Shown here: positions 34,370 to 42,303 of the stretch, in pieces | Layout: each line of letters begins with the position of its first letter | Numbering within the stretch: position 1 is the stretch's first letter | Source: Deltaproteobacteria bacterium | Lineage (GTDB): Bacteria; Bdellovibrionota_B; Oligoflexia; Oligoflexales; Bog-1112 | Reading direction: 5' to 3' | DNA: 64,000 nucleotides | Assembly: GCA_016186945.1 (NCBI GenBank) | Contig: JACPKR010000041.1 | Location: 1-64,000 of the forward strand | Notes under the pieces: generated by a model | Seen by the model: the letters and a program-made list of their open reading frames with translations, nothing else | Told to the model about the DNA's origin: nothing | Databases searched by the model: none | Program-made: the position numbers and the translations under genes

Positions 34370-35029
34370 ATGTTTGACACGATTGCTCGCTTGTTTTATC
34401 AGGGTGGCCCGTTTGTGATGAGTGGAATTCTCTTCGTTCTGGTCATTTCCGTTGTTTTGATCGGGGAACGGGCTGTGCGCTACTGGTTTCAATATGACCT
34501 GGCGAATAGTTCCGGATTTATGGCTGCCGTCCAGAAAATGATTATGAACAATTCCATCGAGAATGCCATAAGGCTTTGCAAGAATGCTCGCCCGAAGCTT
34601 GTCCCCGTAGTCCTTACGGAAGGACTCATGCGTGCGAACGACTCCGAGGAAGAGATTGAAAACGCGATGGAACACGCCACCCTTTCCGTTTTGCCGAAAG
34701 TGACAAGAGGGGTTCCCTTTCTGGGAACCACAGCTAACGTTGCAACCCTCCTGGGCCTTTTGGGGACAATCTTCGGCCTGATCAAAGCGTTCGGCGCAGC
34801 AGCGACCGCAACAGGCGTGCAAAAGCAGACCATACTTGCGGAAGGGATTGCAGAAGCCCTTACCGCAACGTCCTTTGGCTTATCGACAGCACTGCTCTGT
34901 CTTTTGGCCCACGGGTTTCTTATGATGAAGCAGGGGACCATCATCAACGACATCAACCAGAATGCTTCCCGTCTTATTGACTTGCTGATCACCCGCAAGA
35001 TCAAAATGAAGGGATCTCCTGTAAAATAG
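34370..35029 (+). CDS. MotA/TolQ/ExbB proton-channel subunit (AglR-like)
   Basis: 219 residues, three membrane helices (about 15-35, 118-140, 160-182), with the family core GTTANVATLLGLLGTIFGLIKAF and the TATSFGLSTALLCLLAHGF helix. AAGGAGG precedes the ATG. First gene of the eight-gene operon. In Myxococcus, AglR with two TolR-like partners forms the motor that drives the Glt (gliding) or Nfs (spore coat) machine; the two ExbD-type genes directly downstream fit that three-part layout. Confidence 0.9.
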   Translation: MFDTIARLFYQGGPFVMSGILFVLVISVVLIGERAVRYWFQYDLANSSGFMAAVQKMIMNNSIENAIRLCKNARPKLVPVVLTEGLMRANDSEEEIENAMEHATLSVLPKVTRGVPFLGTTANVATLLGLLGTIFGLIKAFGAAATATGVQKQTILAEGIAEALTATSFGLSTALLCLLAHGFLMMKQGTIINDINQNASRLIDLLITRKIKMKGSPVK

Positions 35030-35036
35030 GTACACC

Positions 35037-35555
35037 ATGAGTCGACTTGGAAAAAAAAAAGTATTTGAAGCAGGCCAGTCGGTCGAACTCAACATCATGC
35101 CTTTTATTGATGTTTTCTCGCTGCTGTGTACCTTTCTCCTTTTTTCAGCAGTCTTTCTTTCGGTGGGTATTCACTTCGTTCAGATTCCCTTCATAAGCAA
35201 TGCCGCCCCTTCAAAGGAAGAAGTTGAGCGTCAACTGAATGTAAGTGTGGACGTGGGCAAGGACAATATTGAGCTGGTGACGTCATGGTCCGAGCAGCCT
35301 CTCGAAAAAAAAGTTTTACAATTCCCTCATGCGGAGGCAGGCATCGCACAACTCCATAAGTCACTCATAGACCTAAAACAGGCGCACCCGAAAGTGGATA
35401 AGGTTGACCTGTTTTTAGATGACGAGATCACTTATGACCAAATCATCGGCTTGTTAGATCAGATCAAATTGCGCTTCCCGGAAGACCCTCGCACGTCAGA
35501 TCTTGAAGGAGATGTCCTGTTTCCCAAAGTTGTTTTTGGTAGCGTTATGCTCTAG
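35037..35555 (+). CDS. TolR/ExbD-type motor subunit 1 (AglQ/AglS-like)
   Basis: 172 residues. One N-terminal membrane helix (about 21-43) with Asp25 in the MPFIDVF motif, the proton-carrying residue of this family; periplasmic domain about 60-172. It starts 7 bp after the proton-channel gene. The basic run KKKVF at the N-terminus fits an inside-facing end. Confidence 0.9.
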   Translation: MSRLGKKKVFEAGQSVELNIMPFIDVFSLLCTFLLFSAVFLSVGIHFVQIPFISNAAPSKEEVERQLNVSVDVGKDNIELVTSWSEQPLEKKVLQFPHAEAGIAQLHKSLIDLKQAHPKVDKVDLFLDDEITYDQIIGLLDQIKLRFPEDPRTSDLEGDVLFPKVVFGSVML

Positions 35556-35571
35556 CCAAAAAGGAGGAATT

Positions 35572-36051
35572 ATGGCCTCTGTAAGCAGTGAACAAGGGGA
35601 GTCGATTCCCCTAAACCTTATGCCTATGCTCGACATTTTCAGCATTCTGATTCTCTTCCTTCTGATGAGCTTTTCCACAGACCCGATCAGCCATGACCTG
35701 CATGCGGGGGTTGAGTTGCCAGAAACGGCGGTTCTTGACTCTTTGGACGAGACACCGACCCTTATCTTGTCGGAATCGGAAATCCTCGCTAACGATAAAA
35801 AAATCGTCACCCTGATCAATCGAGATGTCGAAGCTAGGTACAAAAGTCAGGGAGCCATCTTCCCCCTATTCAAGGAGCTTGAAAAAATGGCCGAGGCAAA
35901 CCGTCGTTTTTCCAAAGTAAAAACTACAACGGGGTCTCTTACCATGGAAGTCGACAAAGAGCACCGGTTTCGCTTGTTAAGAATGGTCATGCTGTCTGCA
36001 CAGCAAGCGGATTTTGTGAAATTTAAACTCATGGCTTCGAAGAATATTTGA
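35572..36051 (+). CDS. TolR/ExbD-type motor subunit 2 (AglS/AglQ-like)
   Basis: 159 residues from ATG 35572 with AAGGAGG 5 bases upstream; the longer open frame starts inside the previous gene and is not used. Membrane helix about 16-36 with Asp21 (PMLDIFS). Like its neighbour it keeps the proton-carrying Asp. Having two different TolR-like subunits next to one TolQ-like subunit is the Agl motor arrangement. Confidence 0.92.
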   Translation: MASVSSEQGESIPLNLMPMLDIFSILILFLLMSFSTDPISHDLHAGVELPETAVLDSLDETPTLILSESEILANDKKIVTLINRDVEARYKSQGAIFPLFKELEKMAEANRRFSKVKTTTGSLTMEVDKEHRFRLLRMVMLSAQQADFVKFKLMASKNI

Positions 36052-36054
36052 CCC

Positions 36055-36741
36055 ATGCTTAAAAAGATCCTCATTCTTTTGTGCCTAACTCCCACTGTTC
36101 TTCACGGTGCGGATGAGCTTTTTGAGGAATTCGAAATACGAGTCATCCGTCCTCGCTACTTCACAAAAAGACACCGTTTCGAGATCGGCGCACAGTTTGC
36201 AGCCATCACCAACCAGACATTCGTCTATACGTACCTGCTCGCTGCAAACGTCGGCTACCATTTCAGCGAACAATGGGGAGCTGAACTTGTCGGTGCTTAC
36301 GGCTTATCCTTGGAAAAGACCGAGAAGCAAATCCTCGACAAAGACTTCGACATCAACACGCAGGTCGCGACGACGGAACGTTATTACGGTGGCAACGTTC
36401 GGTGGACTCCTATGTACGGCAAATATCAGCTTCGGAATGGACGTCTGATCTACTTCGACACATTCCTGTCAGCGGGAGGGGGGCTGCTGGGGATCAGACA
36501 ACGTTACGACCATTGCGGGGAAGGAAGTACAAGGAGTCCTGGCGTTTTTGATTATCCCTTTTTTGAACTTGGCCTCGGTCAACGTTTCTTCGTGAGTCAA
36601 TCGGACAGTCTGCGCTGGGACCTGAAAGGACAGGTCTATACTGTCAACTCCTCAGATTCCGCATGTGTGGAAGGGACAGAGGGCGAGAACTTCTTCGCCC
36701 CGAACATCACGCTGCAACTTGGGTACGGGAGGTTTCTCTAG
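36055..36741 (+). CDS. Outer-membrane beta-barrel protein of the Glt/Nfs-like operon (GltA/GltB type)
   Basis: 228 residues. Signal peptide about 1-19 (ends VLHG-A). The mature part is a string of ~10-residue amphipathic strands (RFEIGAQFAAITNQ, YLLAANVGYHFSEQWGAELVGAYG, LIYFDTFLSAGGGLLGIRQ, FFELGLGQRFFVSQSDSLRWDLKGQVY) ending in ..LGYGRFL, as expected of a small barrel. GltA/GltB and NfsA/NfsB in Myxococcus are such barrels. It starts 3 bp after subunit 2. Confidence 0.8.
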   Translation: MLKKILILLCLTPTVLHGADELFEEFEIRVIRPRYFTKRHRFEIGAQFAAITNQTFVYTYLLAANVGYHFSEQWGAELVGAYGLSLEKTEKQILDKDFDINTQVATTERYYGGNVRWTPMYGKYQLRNGRLIYFDTFLSAGGGLLGIRQRYDHCGEGSTRSPGVFDYPFFELGLGQRFFVSQSDSLRWDLKGQVYTVNSSDSACVEGTEGENFFAPNITLQLGYGRFL

Positions 36742-38238
36742 GTGGGCGTTCGAACATACATGCTTAGCTCCCTACTCAGCTTGTCAGCTGGCTCAGCCTT
36801 TGCCGACTACACGTCTGGGCTGCGACTCTTTAACGCCAAGAATTACACATCATCTGCCCCTGAATTTTACAGCGCCTTTCAAAATGCGAAGGAGAAAAAA
36901 TCAAGACTCCAGGCGGCACTGGGACTAGCGACTAGTCTCCAACGTCTAGGGTTTTCCTACGCCGCGACAGAGTACTTTGCGATGCTTGTAGAGTCAGGGC
37001 ATGCTGCCCTATTTCGAGAAGGTCTGGAGGCTTATGCGGCCATAGACGAGCTGACCCCATTGAGTCGCGAGACGATTGCACGCCTTTTCAAGCAGGATGT
37101 CGAACTGAGTGGTGTAGGACCCGCTGCTCGGGGGTTTTTCTTCTATTATGCGGGGCGAGAATATTTTCAGAGAAAACTTTGGCGTCAAGCGGAGGAATTG
37201 TTCAAGCAGGTACCCCCGGTCAGTGCGCTCTTTCCCAAAGCGTTGTTTCACCTCGGCATCGTTAGCCATCTAAGCGGCAATGCTACAATGAGCGAGCGCT
37301 ATTTCGACAAAGCATTGGAAGTCGCCAGCACTCTTCGAAATTCGGACTGGTTTCGTGAACAGGTCTTTTTGAACCTAGCGCGTCTCCACTATGAAAAGCA
37401 AGACTTCGTGCGAGCTGTCGAATTCTACGCAAAAATCCCGAGAGACTCCGAGAATTGGCTTACGGCAGTCCTTGAATCCGCTTGGGCTTTCTTCCTCATG
37501 GAAAAGCCCAACAACACGCTGGGGAATATCCACACCCTTCACTCACCCTTCTTCGAAAAGAGGTTCTTTCCAGAAAGTTTCATCCTCCAGGCGACAAGCT
37601 TTCTCCGCCTCTGTCGCTTCGATCGTGTGAAAACATCTGTCGACGAGTTTGACAGACGCTATGGGCCTGTCTTCAATCAACTTAGGGAAGTCATCGGCAC
37701 AGCGGAAAAAAATCCGGAATTCATTTATGAAATTGTCCGCGACTACAAGATGCAAAAGCTAGAGCAATACCAAGAAATAGGGACGGTGCTTGACGCCCTG
37801 TCCCGCACCGATCTTTTCAAGCAGGGCCTTGCGACGATGGAAAAACTTGCGGATGAGGAAAAGCGTCTGGTCACAGCACCCAGCTCGTGGCCTCGTCCCT
37901 TTGCCGACAAACTTCGCTCCTTGCTTGAGCAAAAACAGTCACGACTTGTCCAAGACCTAGGACGTTCGTTGCAAGAACAGGGACAGTTTTACCTTCGTTA
38001 TCTGAACGAATTGGGAGCGCAAGCCAAGCTGATTACAGCCGAGCGGCTGTTGGGAAGGATCGAAGCCCTTCGTCAGGAGTTACAGATTCACACAACTCCG
38101 AAGAAGGAGAACTTTATCGGAGGGCTACAACCGTTGGTGTTAGGTCAAGATTTGGAATATTGGCCCTTTGAAGGGGAATACTGGGAAGATGAGCTGGGAG
38201 GCTATGTTTACAACATCGCAAGCAAGTGTAGGGGATAA
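36742..38238 (+). CDS. Exported TPR protein (GltE/NfsE-like)
   Basis: 498 residues from GTG 36742, directly after the barrel-gene stop, with GGGAGG upstream. Signal peptide about 1-22 (SAFA-D). Then repeated TPR-like helix pairs (about 30-290), for example SAPEFYSAFQNAKEKKSRLQAALGLATSL and LARLHYEKQDFVRAVEFYAKIPRD; the C-terminal part is coiled-coil-rich. No catalytic motif. GltE/NfsE are TPR proteins of the outer-membrane part of the machine; the assignment is by position, length and repeat type. Confidence 0.75.
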   Translation: MGVRTYMLSSLLSLSAGSAFADYTSGLRLFNAKNYTSSAPEFYSAFQNAKEKKSRLQAALGLATSLQRLGFSYAATEYFAMLVESGHAALFREGLEAYAAIDELTPLSRETIARLFKQDVELSGVGPAARGFFFYYAGREYFQRKLWRQAEELFKQVPPVSALFPKALFHLGIVSHLSGNATMSERYFDKALEVASTLRNSDWFREQVFLNLARLHYEKQDFVRAVEFYAKIPRDSENWLTAVLESAWAFFLMEKPNNTLGNIHTLHSPFFEKRFFPESFILQATSFLRLCRFDRVKTSVDEFDRRYGPVFNQLREVIGTAEKNPEFIYEIVRDYKMQKLEQYQEIGTVLDALSRTDLFKQGLATMEKLADEEKRLVTAPSSWPRPFADKLRSLLEQKQSRLVQDLGRSLQEQGQFYLRYLNELGAQAKLITAERLLGRIEALRQELQIHTTPKKENFIGGLQPLVLGQDLEYWPFEGEYWEDELGGYVYNIASKCRG

Positions 38239-38239
38239 G

Positions 38240-41200
38240 ATGCAAGCTTCGTCACGCCAGATTCTTCTTCTCCTTGCTTGCGGATCAGTGTGTGCCCTGA
38301 CCGCGTCAGCGCAGGAGCATCAACGCCCACCGCTAAGCATTGAGACACCCTCGAAAAAAGAGATTCTCCCAAGGAAAGAAGCTCCCCAGGACAGAAAGCA
38401 GCTATACCACAGGGAACTGCGCAAGGAACTTATAGAAAAAATCGATGAGACGATCGCCTATCTAAGCAAACTTGCTGGACAGTATCCCCGCAAGTCACCC
38501 CAACGCTTGAAGTTTCTGGATAAAATCCTAGGTTTGCACTTCGAGCAAGCCGTATTCATCGCCTCCGAAGAAAGCGAGCGCTACGATCGTGATTGGAACG
38601 TATGGAACGAGGGAGGACAAAAGGGCCGAGAGCCACAGGTCAACAATCGAGTTTCAAAGGCGCATTGGCAACGGGTGGAAACTCTCGCCAATGACGTGTT
38701 GAAGGAATATCCTCAAGCCCCCCAAGCGGACAAAATAAAATTCCACCAGGCCATCGCCCAGCAATACCTTGAAAAAAAGGATCTAGCAGCCCGCTCTCTT
38801 CAGGACTTAGTTAAGCAATATCCTCGCTCCAGGATGCTCGATGATGCGCATTTTGCTCTTGGCGAATATGAATTCGGACGTGCGCAATTCAATCGGTCGC
38901 TCTTTCATTTCGAAAAATCAATCGACAGAGACAACCCAGATCGCTTGGGATGGGCACTTTTCAAGATGGGATGGTGCTATTACAACTTGGGTAATTTTCA
39001 AGCTGCCCTGAAATTTTGGAAGCAAACGATTGCCGTCACTCAGAACTTTCAGAACGAGAAAAAAGCGTTGATCCTGAGGGAAGAAGTTCTTAGGGACATC
39101 GTTTTGGCTTTCGTTGAATTGGGACAAACTGACGAAGCAATAGCGTATTTTCGACAAAACAAGGGGGATGAGTTTATCGCAAGCTTTCTCGACTCACTCG
39201 CGAGAAACTACCAGAAGAAGGGAGCGAAACAGCGATCCCTCGATGTCTGGAATCGACTCCTTGCTACAACACCAGATTCACAGGAAGCCTTTGATGCCCA
39301 GGTGGAAGCGATCGCGCTTCTCAACGAACGGGGAGCCTATGACCAGGTTTGGACTAGGCTAGAAAGTATGCACGCTCGCATTTCACCGCAAGGTTCCTGG
39401 GCCACGGCAAATCCGAACCAAGTTAAAGATGCAACTCGGAAAACAGCGGAGTTAATGATTTACTATCCGAAAGTGATCCATAAGAAAGCTCAGAAAAGTG
39501 ACTCCTCCAAACTTTATTCTGAAGCGCGAAAAGGTTACGTCCAGTATTTGAAACACTATCCTGAGTCAAGGGACCAGACAGAAATTTGGGAATTGCTCGG
39601 GGATGTTACTTACGCGCAAAATCAATATGAACAGGCCGGAGACGTCTACCTCAACATCGTTAAGCTAGGCAAAGACAAGGCGGTGATCTATGACGAGAAA
39701 GGCAAGGTCACTCTCAATATTCATGCCCGGTCTGCGAAGAACATGCTCGATTCTTACAATAAAACAATGGCGGATGAACTTAAGGGACTCCTCCAGAAAC
39801 GCCCGAATTTTGAGAAGACCCCAGAAACCCTTAGCGAGCAAGCGCGGAAGTTCATCTCTTCCTGCCAATTGTTCACGGAGCAATACCCCCAAGAAAAGGC
39901 CCTGATAAGAAATTGTGACTCCTTTGTTGCTGAAATTTACTACCGAACCGGGCATCGTGAAGAAGCTAAAAAAGCACTGTTCACAGTCGCGTTCAAATAC
40001 GCAGACGCCAAAGAGGGGCCTGAAGCTGTGGAAAACCTCATTCCCCTCGTCAAAGATGATGAAGCGTTTCTTGTGTCCACCGTAAGAAGACTGCTCGCTC
40101 TCTCGGCTTACCAGAAGGGAAAAATAGGGGCCAAGCTGCAGGGGGTCATGCGCGGGCTAGAACTGAAGACCTTGACCCAGGAGACATCGGAAAAAAAACG
40201 AGCCAGTCTTTACGAAGAGCGGGCCTTGAAATTCCCCAACGATCCCGAGGCAGACAAATTTTGGTACAACGCTGCTCATGACTATATGAAGTCGGGGGAC
40301 ATGGCACGTGCGGTTAACGCTTTTCAAATGATAGCCACAAAATACCCACAGTCGAGAGCTTATGGCGAGTCGCTTCTCACCTTGGGAAAGCTCTACGATA
40401 AGCTGTTTGAGTACAAAAGAGCGTCTCAGTTCTACAGTCTCTATGCACAACGTAATCCTACAGAGAAGGAAGCGGCAGGGGCCGGGCAACGAGCCTGTGA
40501 CCTGGCTATTGTAGAAAACCTTGATCGTGCCTGGGACATCTGCCAAGCCTTCGCCACGCAACATAAAACGATCGGTGCCCGGCAAGTCGAGCGTATGATT
40601 CAAATCGCCTTCCTTAGAAAAGATGGGGATCGTGTCGCTCATCTGGTACAGAACGTCTATTTGCCGAATTTCCCCCTAGACCCTTCACAGAAAATCATGG
40701 CGTACCACAAATTGTTTCAAGTGGGATCAGACTCTCATCGGGTCGCGGCTCGGAAGATTATTTTGGAACAGGGAAAGAAGGGTGTTGCCGGAGAGGCTCT
40801 ACGTTACTACGCAGAAATGCTCTTTCTCGGGCATGATGGTCGTTTTGAGCAGCATATGGCCTTGAGTCTTCGAAGCGGGTCAGTGGAGAACTTGCAAGCT
40901 TCCATCCAAAAAATATCCGCGAGTCTGACTCAGCTTGAGAACGCCTACGGTCAAGTGACTGCAACGAAGGACTCCTACTGGGGAACAGTCGTATTCTACC
41001 GACTCGGTCTGGCTAACGAACAATTCGCTGAGCAACTTGCTAAGCCACCGGCAATCGCTGGTGTGAAGGAAGACGAGTTGAAGGCCCAGTTGAAAGCATC
41101 GGTTGACCAGGTGATGGAAAAAGCTAGGGAATTCTATAAGGTCGGACTGGATACCGCACGCAAGTTTTCCGTCTATAATGAATCTGTGCCAAAGCTTGTC

Positions 41201-41278
41201 GATGCCCAGCTACGGATGAGTCATCGTAAGGAGCGTTTCCTTGACTGGGTTCTGATACCGGACATGCTCGGGCAATAG
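38240..41278 (+). CDS. Large exported TPR protein (GltD/NfsD-like)
   Basis: 1012 residues from ATG 38240 (AGGGG upstream, 1 bp after the previous stop); an upstream in-frame start lies inside that gene and leaves the signal peptide internal. Signal peptide about 1-24 (ASA-Q). Nearly the whole protein is TPR-like: spaced ..A..G...Y..G....A...F......P repeats such as DDAHFALGEYEFGRAQFNRS and GWCYYNLGNFQAALKFW. GltD/NfsD of Myxococcus are similarly large periplasmic TPR proteins. A family B repeat begins 2 bp after the stop. Confidence 0.8.
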   Translation: MQASSRQILLLLACGSVCALTASAQEHQRPPLSIETPSKKEILPRKEAPQDRKQLYHRELRKELIEKIDETIAYLSKLAGQYPRKSPQRLKFLDKILGLHFEQAVFIASEESERYDRDWNVWNEGGQKGREPQVNNRVSKAHWQRVETLANDVLKEYPQAPQADKIKFHQAIAQQYLEKKDLAARSLQDLVKQYPRSRMLDDAHFALGEYEFGRAQFNRSLFHFEKSIDRDNPDRLGWALFKMGWCYYNLGNFQAALKFWKQTIAVTQNFQNEKKALILREEVLRDIVLAFVELGQTDEAIAYFRQNKGDEFIASFLDSLARNYQKKGAKQRSLDVWNRLLATTPDSQEAFDAQVEAIALLNERGAYDQVWTRLESMHARISPQGSWATANPNQVKDATRKTAELMIYYPKVIHKKAQKSDSSKLYSEARKGYVQYLKHYPESRDQTEIWELLGDVTYAQNQYEQAGDVYLNIVKLGKDKAVIYDEKGKVTLNIHARSAKNMLDSYNKTMADELKGLLQKRPNFEKTPETLSEQARKFISSCQLFTEQYPQEKALIRNCDSFVAEIYYRTGHREEAKKALFTVAFKYADAKEGPEAVENLIPLVKDDEAFLVSTVRRLLALSAYQKGKIGAKLQGVMRGLELKTLTQETSEKKRASLYEERALKFPNDPEADKFWYNAAHDYMKSGDMARAVNAFQMIATKYPQSRAYGESLLTLGKLYDKLFEYKRASQFYSLYAQRNPTEKEAAGAGQRACDLAIVENLDRAWDICQAFATQHKTIGARQVERMIQIAFLRKDGDRVAHLVQNVYLPNFPLDPSQKIMAYHKLFQVGSDSHRVAARKIILEQGKKGVAGEALRYYAEMLFLGHDGRFEQHMALSLRSGSVENLQASIQKISASLTQLENAYGQVTATKDSYWGTVVFYRLGLANEQFAEQLAKPPAIAGVKEDELKAQLKASVDQVMEKAREFYKVGLDTARKFSVYNESVPKLVDAQLRMSHRKERFLDWVLIPDMLGQ

Positions 41279-41279
41279 A

Positions 41280-41322
41280 TATAGTATTTGGGAAAAAGAA
41301 TTTGTGGAGAGGACCTTTTTTG
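41280..41322 (+). repeat. Family B repeat, left end only (B5)
   Basis: TATAGTATTTGGGAAAAAG.. AATTTGTGGAGAGGACC, then the sequence leaves the family and enters a 51-bp tandem repeat. No right end is found nearby. Confidence 0.85.
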
Positions 41323-41466
41323 CGCTGTCATCCCGCGGCTTGACCGCGGGATCCAAAGGAGCAGCCTTTTTTGCGCTGTCATCCCGCGGCTTGACCGCGG
41401 GATCCAAAGGAGCAGCCTTTTTTGCGCTGTCATCCCGCGGCTTGACCGCGGGATCCAAAGGAGCAG
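41314..41466 (+). repeat. Three identical 51-bp tandem repeats with a GC-rich hairpin
   Basis: Units 41314-41364, 41365-41415 and 41416-41466 are identical. Each holds GTCATCCCGCGGCTTGACC.. GCGGGATCC, the same hairpin nested in family B long forms, followed by AAAGGAG. As 51 is a multiple of 3, the frame stays open and would code three 17-residue repeats (CAVIPRLDRGIQRSS..). Confidence 0.95.
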
Positions 41467-41494
41467 CCTTCCTCGAACAAGTTGGATCCCGGCC

Positions 41495-42286
41495 GTGGTG
41501 AGAGTTTTACTGGTTCTGTTCTGCATTGTGACGGCATGTACTGCGCCCTCTCCCGAAGGTGAGGTGCAGGAGGCTGTCGAACGTTCCCCCAAGGAAGACG
41601 CGCCAGCTCGACAGGGAGAAGCTCAGATTTTCAGCGTATCGAACAATCCCTTGATCTCCCATCCGGTTGATCCGCGTAAGTTGATCCAGAAAAAACAGGC
41701 AGTCGCAATGCAGGGGACTGACAAAAACATTCCTGACGCGGCTAAACTCAGCCTTGCTATGGGCGCTTTTTATTCACAAAATTGGGGGGAATTGCTTCTG
41801 TTCTTGGATGATTTGACGGCCTCTCGCGATGTCAGAGTGCGATCGCAAGCTCACAATATTCAAGGTGTCCTCGCTCTCAGGGAAGGACGTCTGTCCGAAG
41901 CCGTAGTCTCCTTTCAAGAAGCTCTAAGGAGTGATAACTCCAACCAAGCAGCACTTCTGAACCTTGGGTTTTTAAACCTGCGTTTTGGGTACTTCGACAA
42001 AGCTCTGCCCCTTCTCTTGCAGGGGGGTGATGACTGGTTTGCAAAGAGTGGGCTGATTGTGATCAAACGATTGAGCGGTGATCTCAAGGGAGCGGACGAG
42101 CTATGTGACGAGGTGCTTGACAAACATGGTAAGCACAAGATGACGCTTTTCAACTGCGGACTCTTGGAATTTCAAAGCAAGGGTGATATCCGGCAAGCGC
42201 GGAGCCTGATTGAAAAGGCGATGGCCGTCCCTGGGGGCGAGCGTGAGTGGAACGCGGAAGCTGTACGGCTTCTACGATCTATGTGA
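41495..42286 (+). CDS. TPR lipoprotein (GltC/NfsC-like)
   Basis: 263 residues from GTG 41495 (GTG 41498 equally possible). The signal VVRVLLVLFCIVTAC gives a lipobox with Cys about 16. The frame stays open upstream through the 51-bp repeats but those codons would bury the signal. The body has at least three TPR units (about 90-260: AHNIQGVLALREGRLSEAVVSFQEALRSD, ALLNLGFLNLRFGYFDKALPLLLQ). No good ribosome site is near the GTG, so the repeats probably replaced the native start region. GltC/NfsC is the matching component in Myxococcus. Confidence 0.75.
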   Translation: MVRVLLVLFCIVTACTAPSPEGEVQEAVERSPKEDAPARQGEAQIFSVSNNPLISHPVDPRKLIQKKQAVAMQGTDKNIPDAAKLSLAMGAFYSQNWGELLLFLDDLTASRDVRVRSQAHNIQGVLALREGRLSEAVVSFQEALRSDNSNQAALLNLGFLNLRFGYFDKALPLLLQGGDDWFAKSGLIVIKRLSGDLKGADELCDEVLDKHGKHKMTLFNCGLLEFQSKGDIRQARSLIEKAMAVPGGEREWNAEAVRLLRSM

Positions 42287-42303
42287 CAACAAGGAGAGGT
42301 CTC

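Noticed and set aside
34322-35004. Two minus-strand open frames of 166 and 171 codons
   Set aside because: Both are shadows of the TolQ-like gene, which has a good ribosome site and family motifs.
41314-41466. Possible CRISPR array
   Set aside because: The three 51-bp units are identical with no spacers between them, and no cas genes are present.
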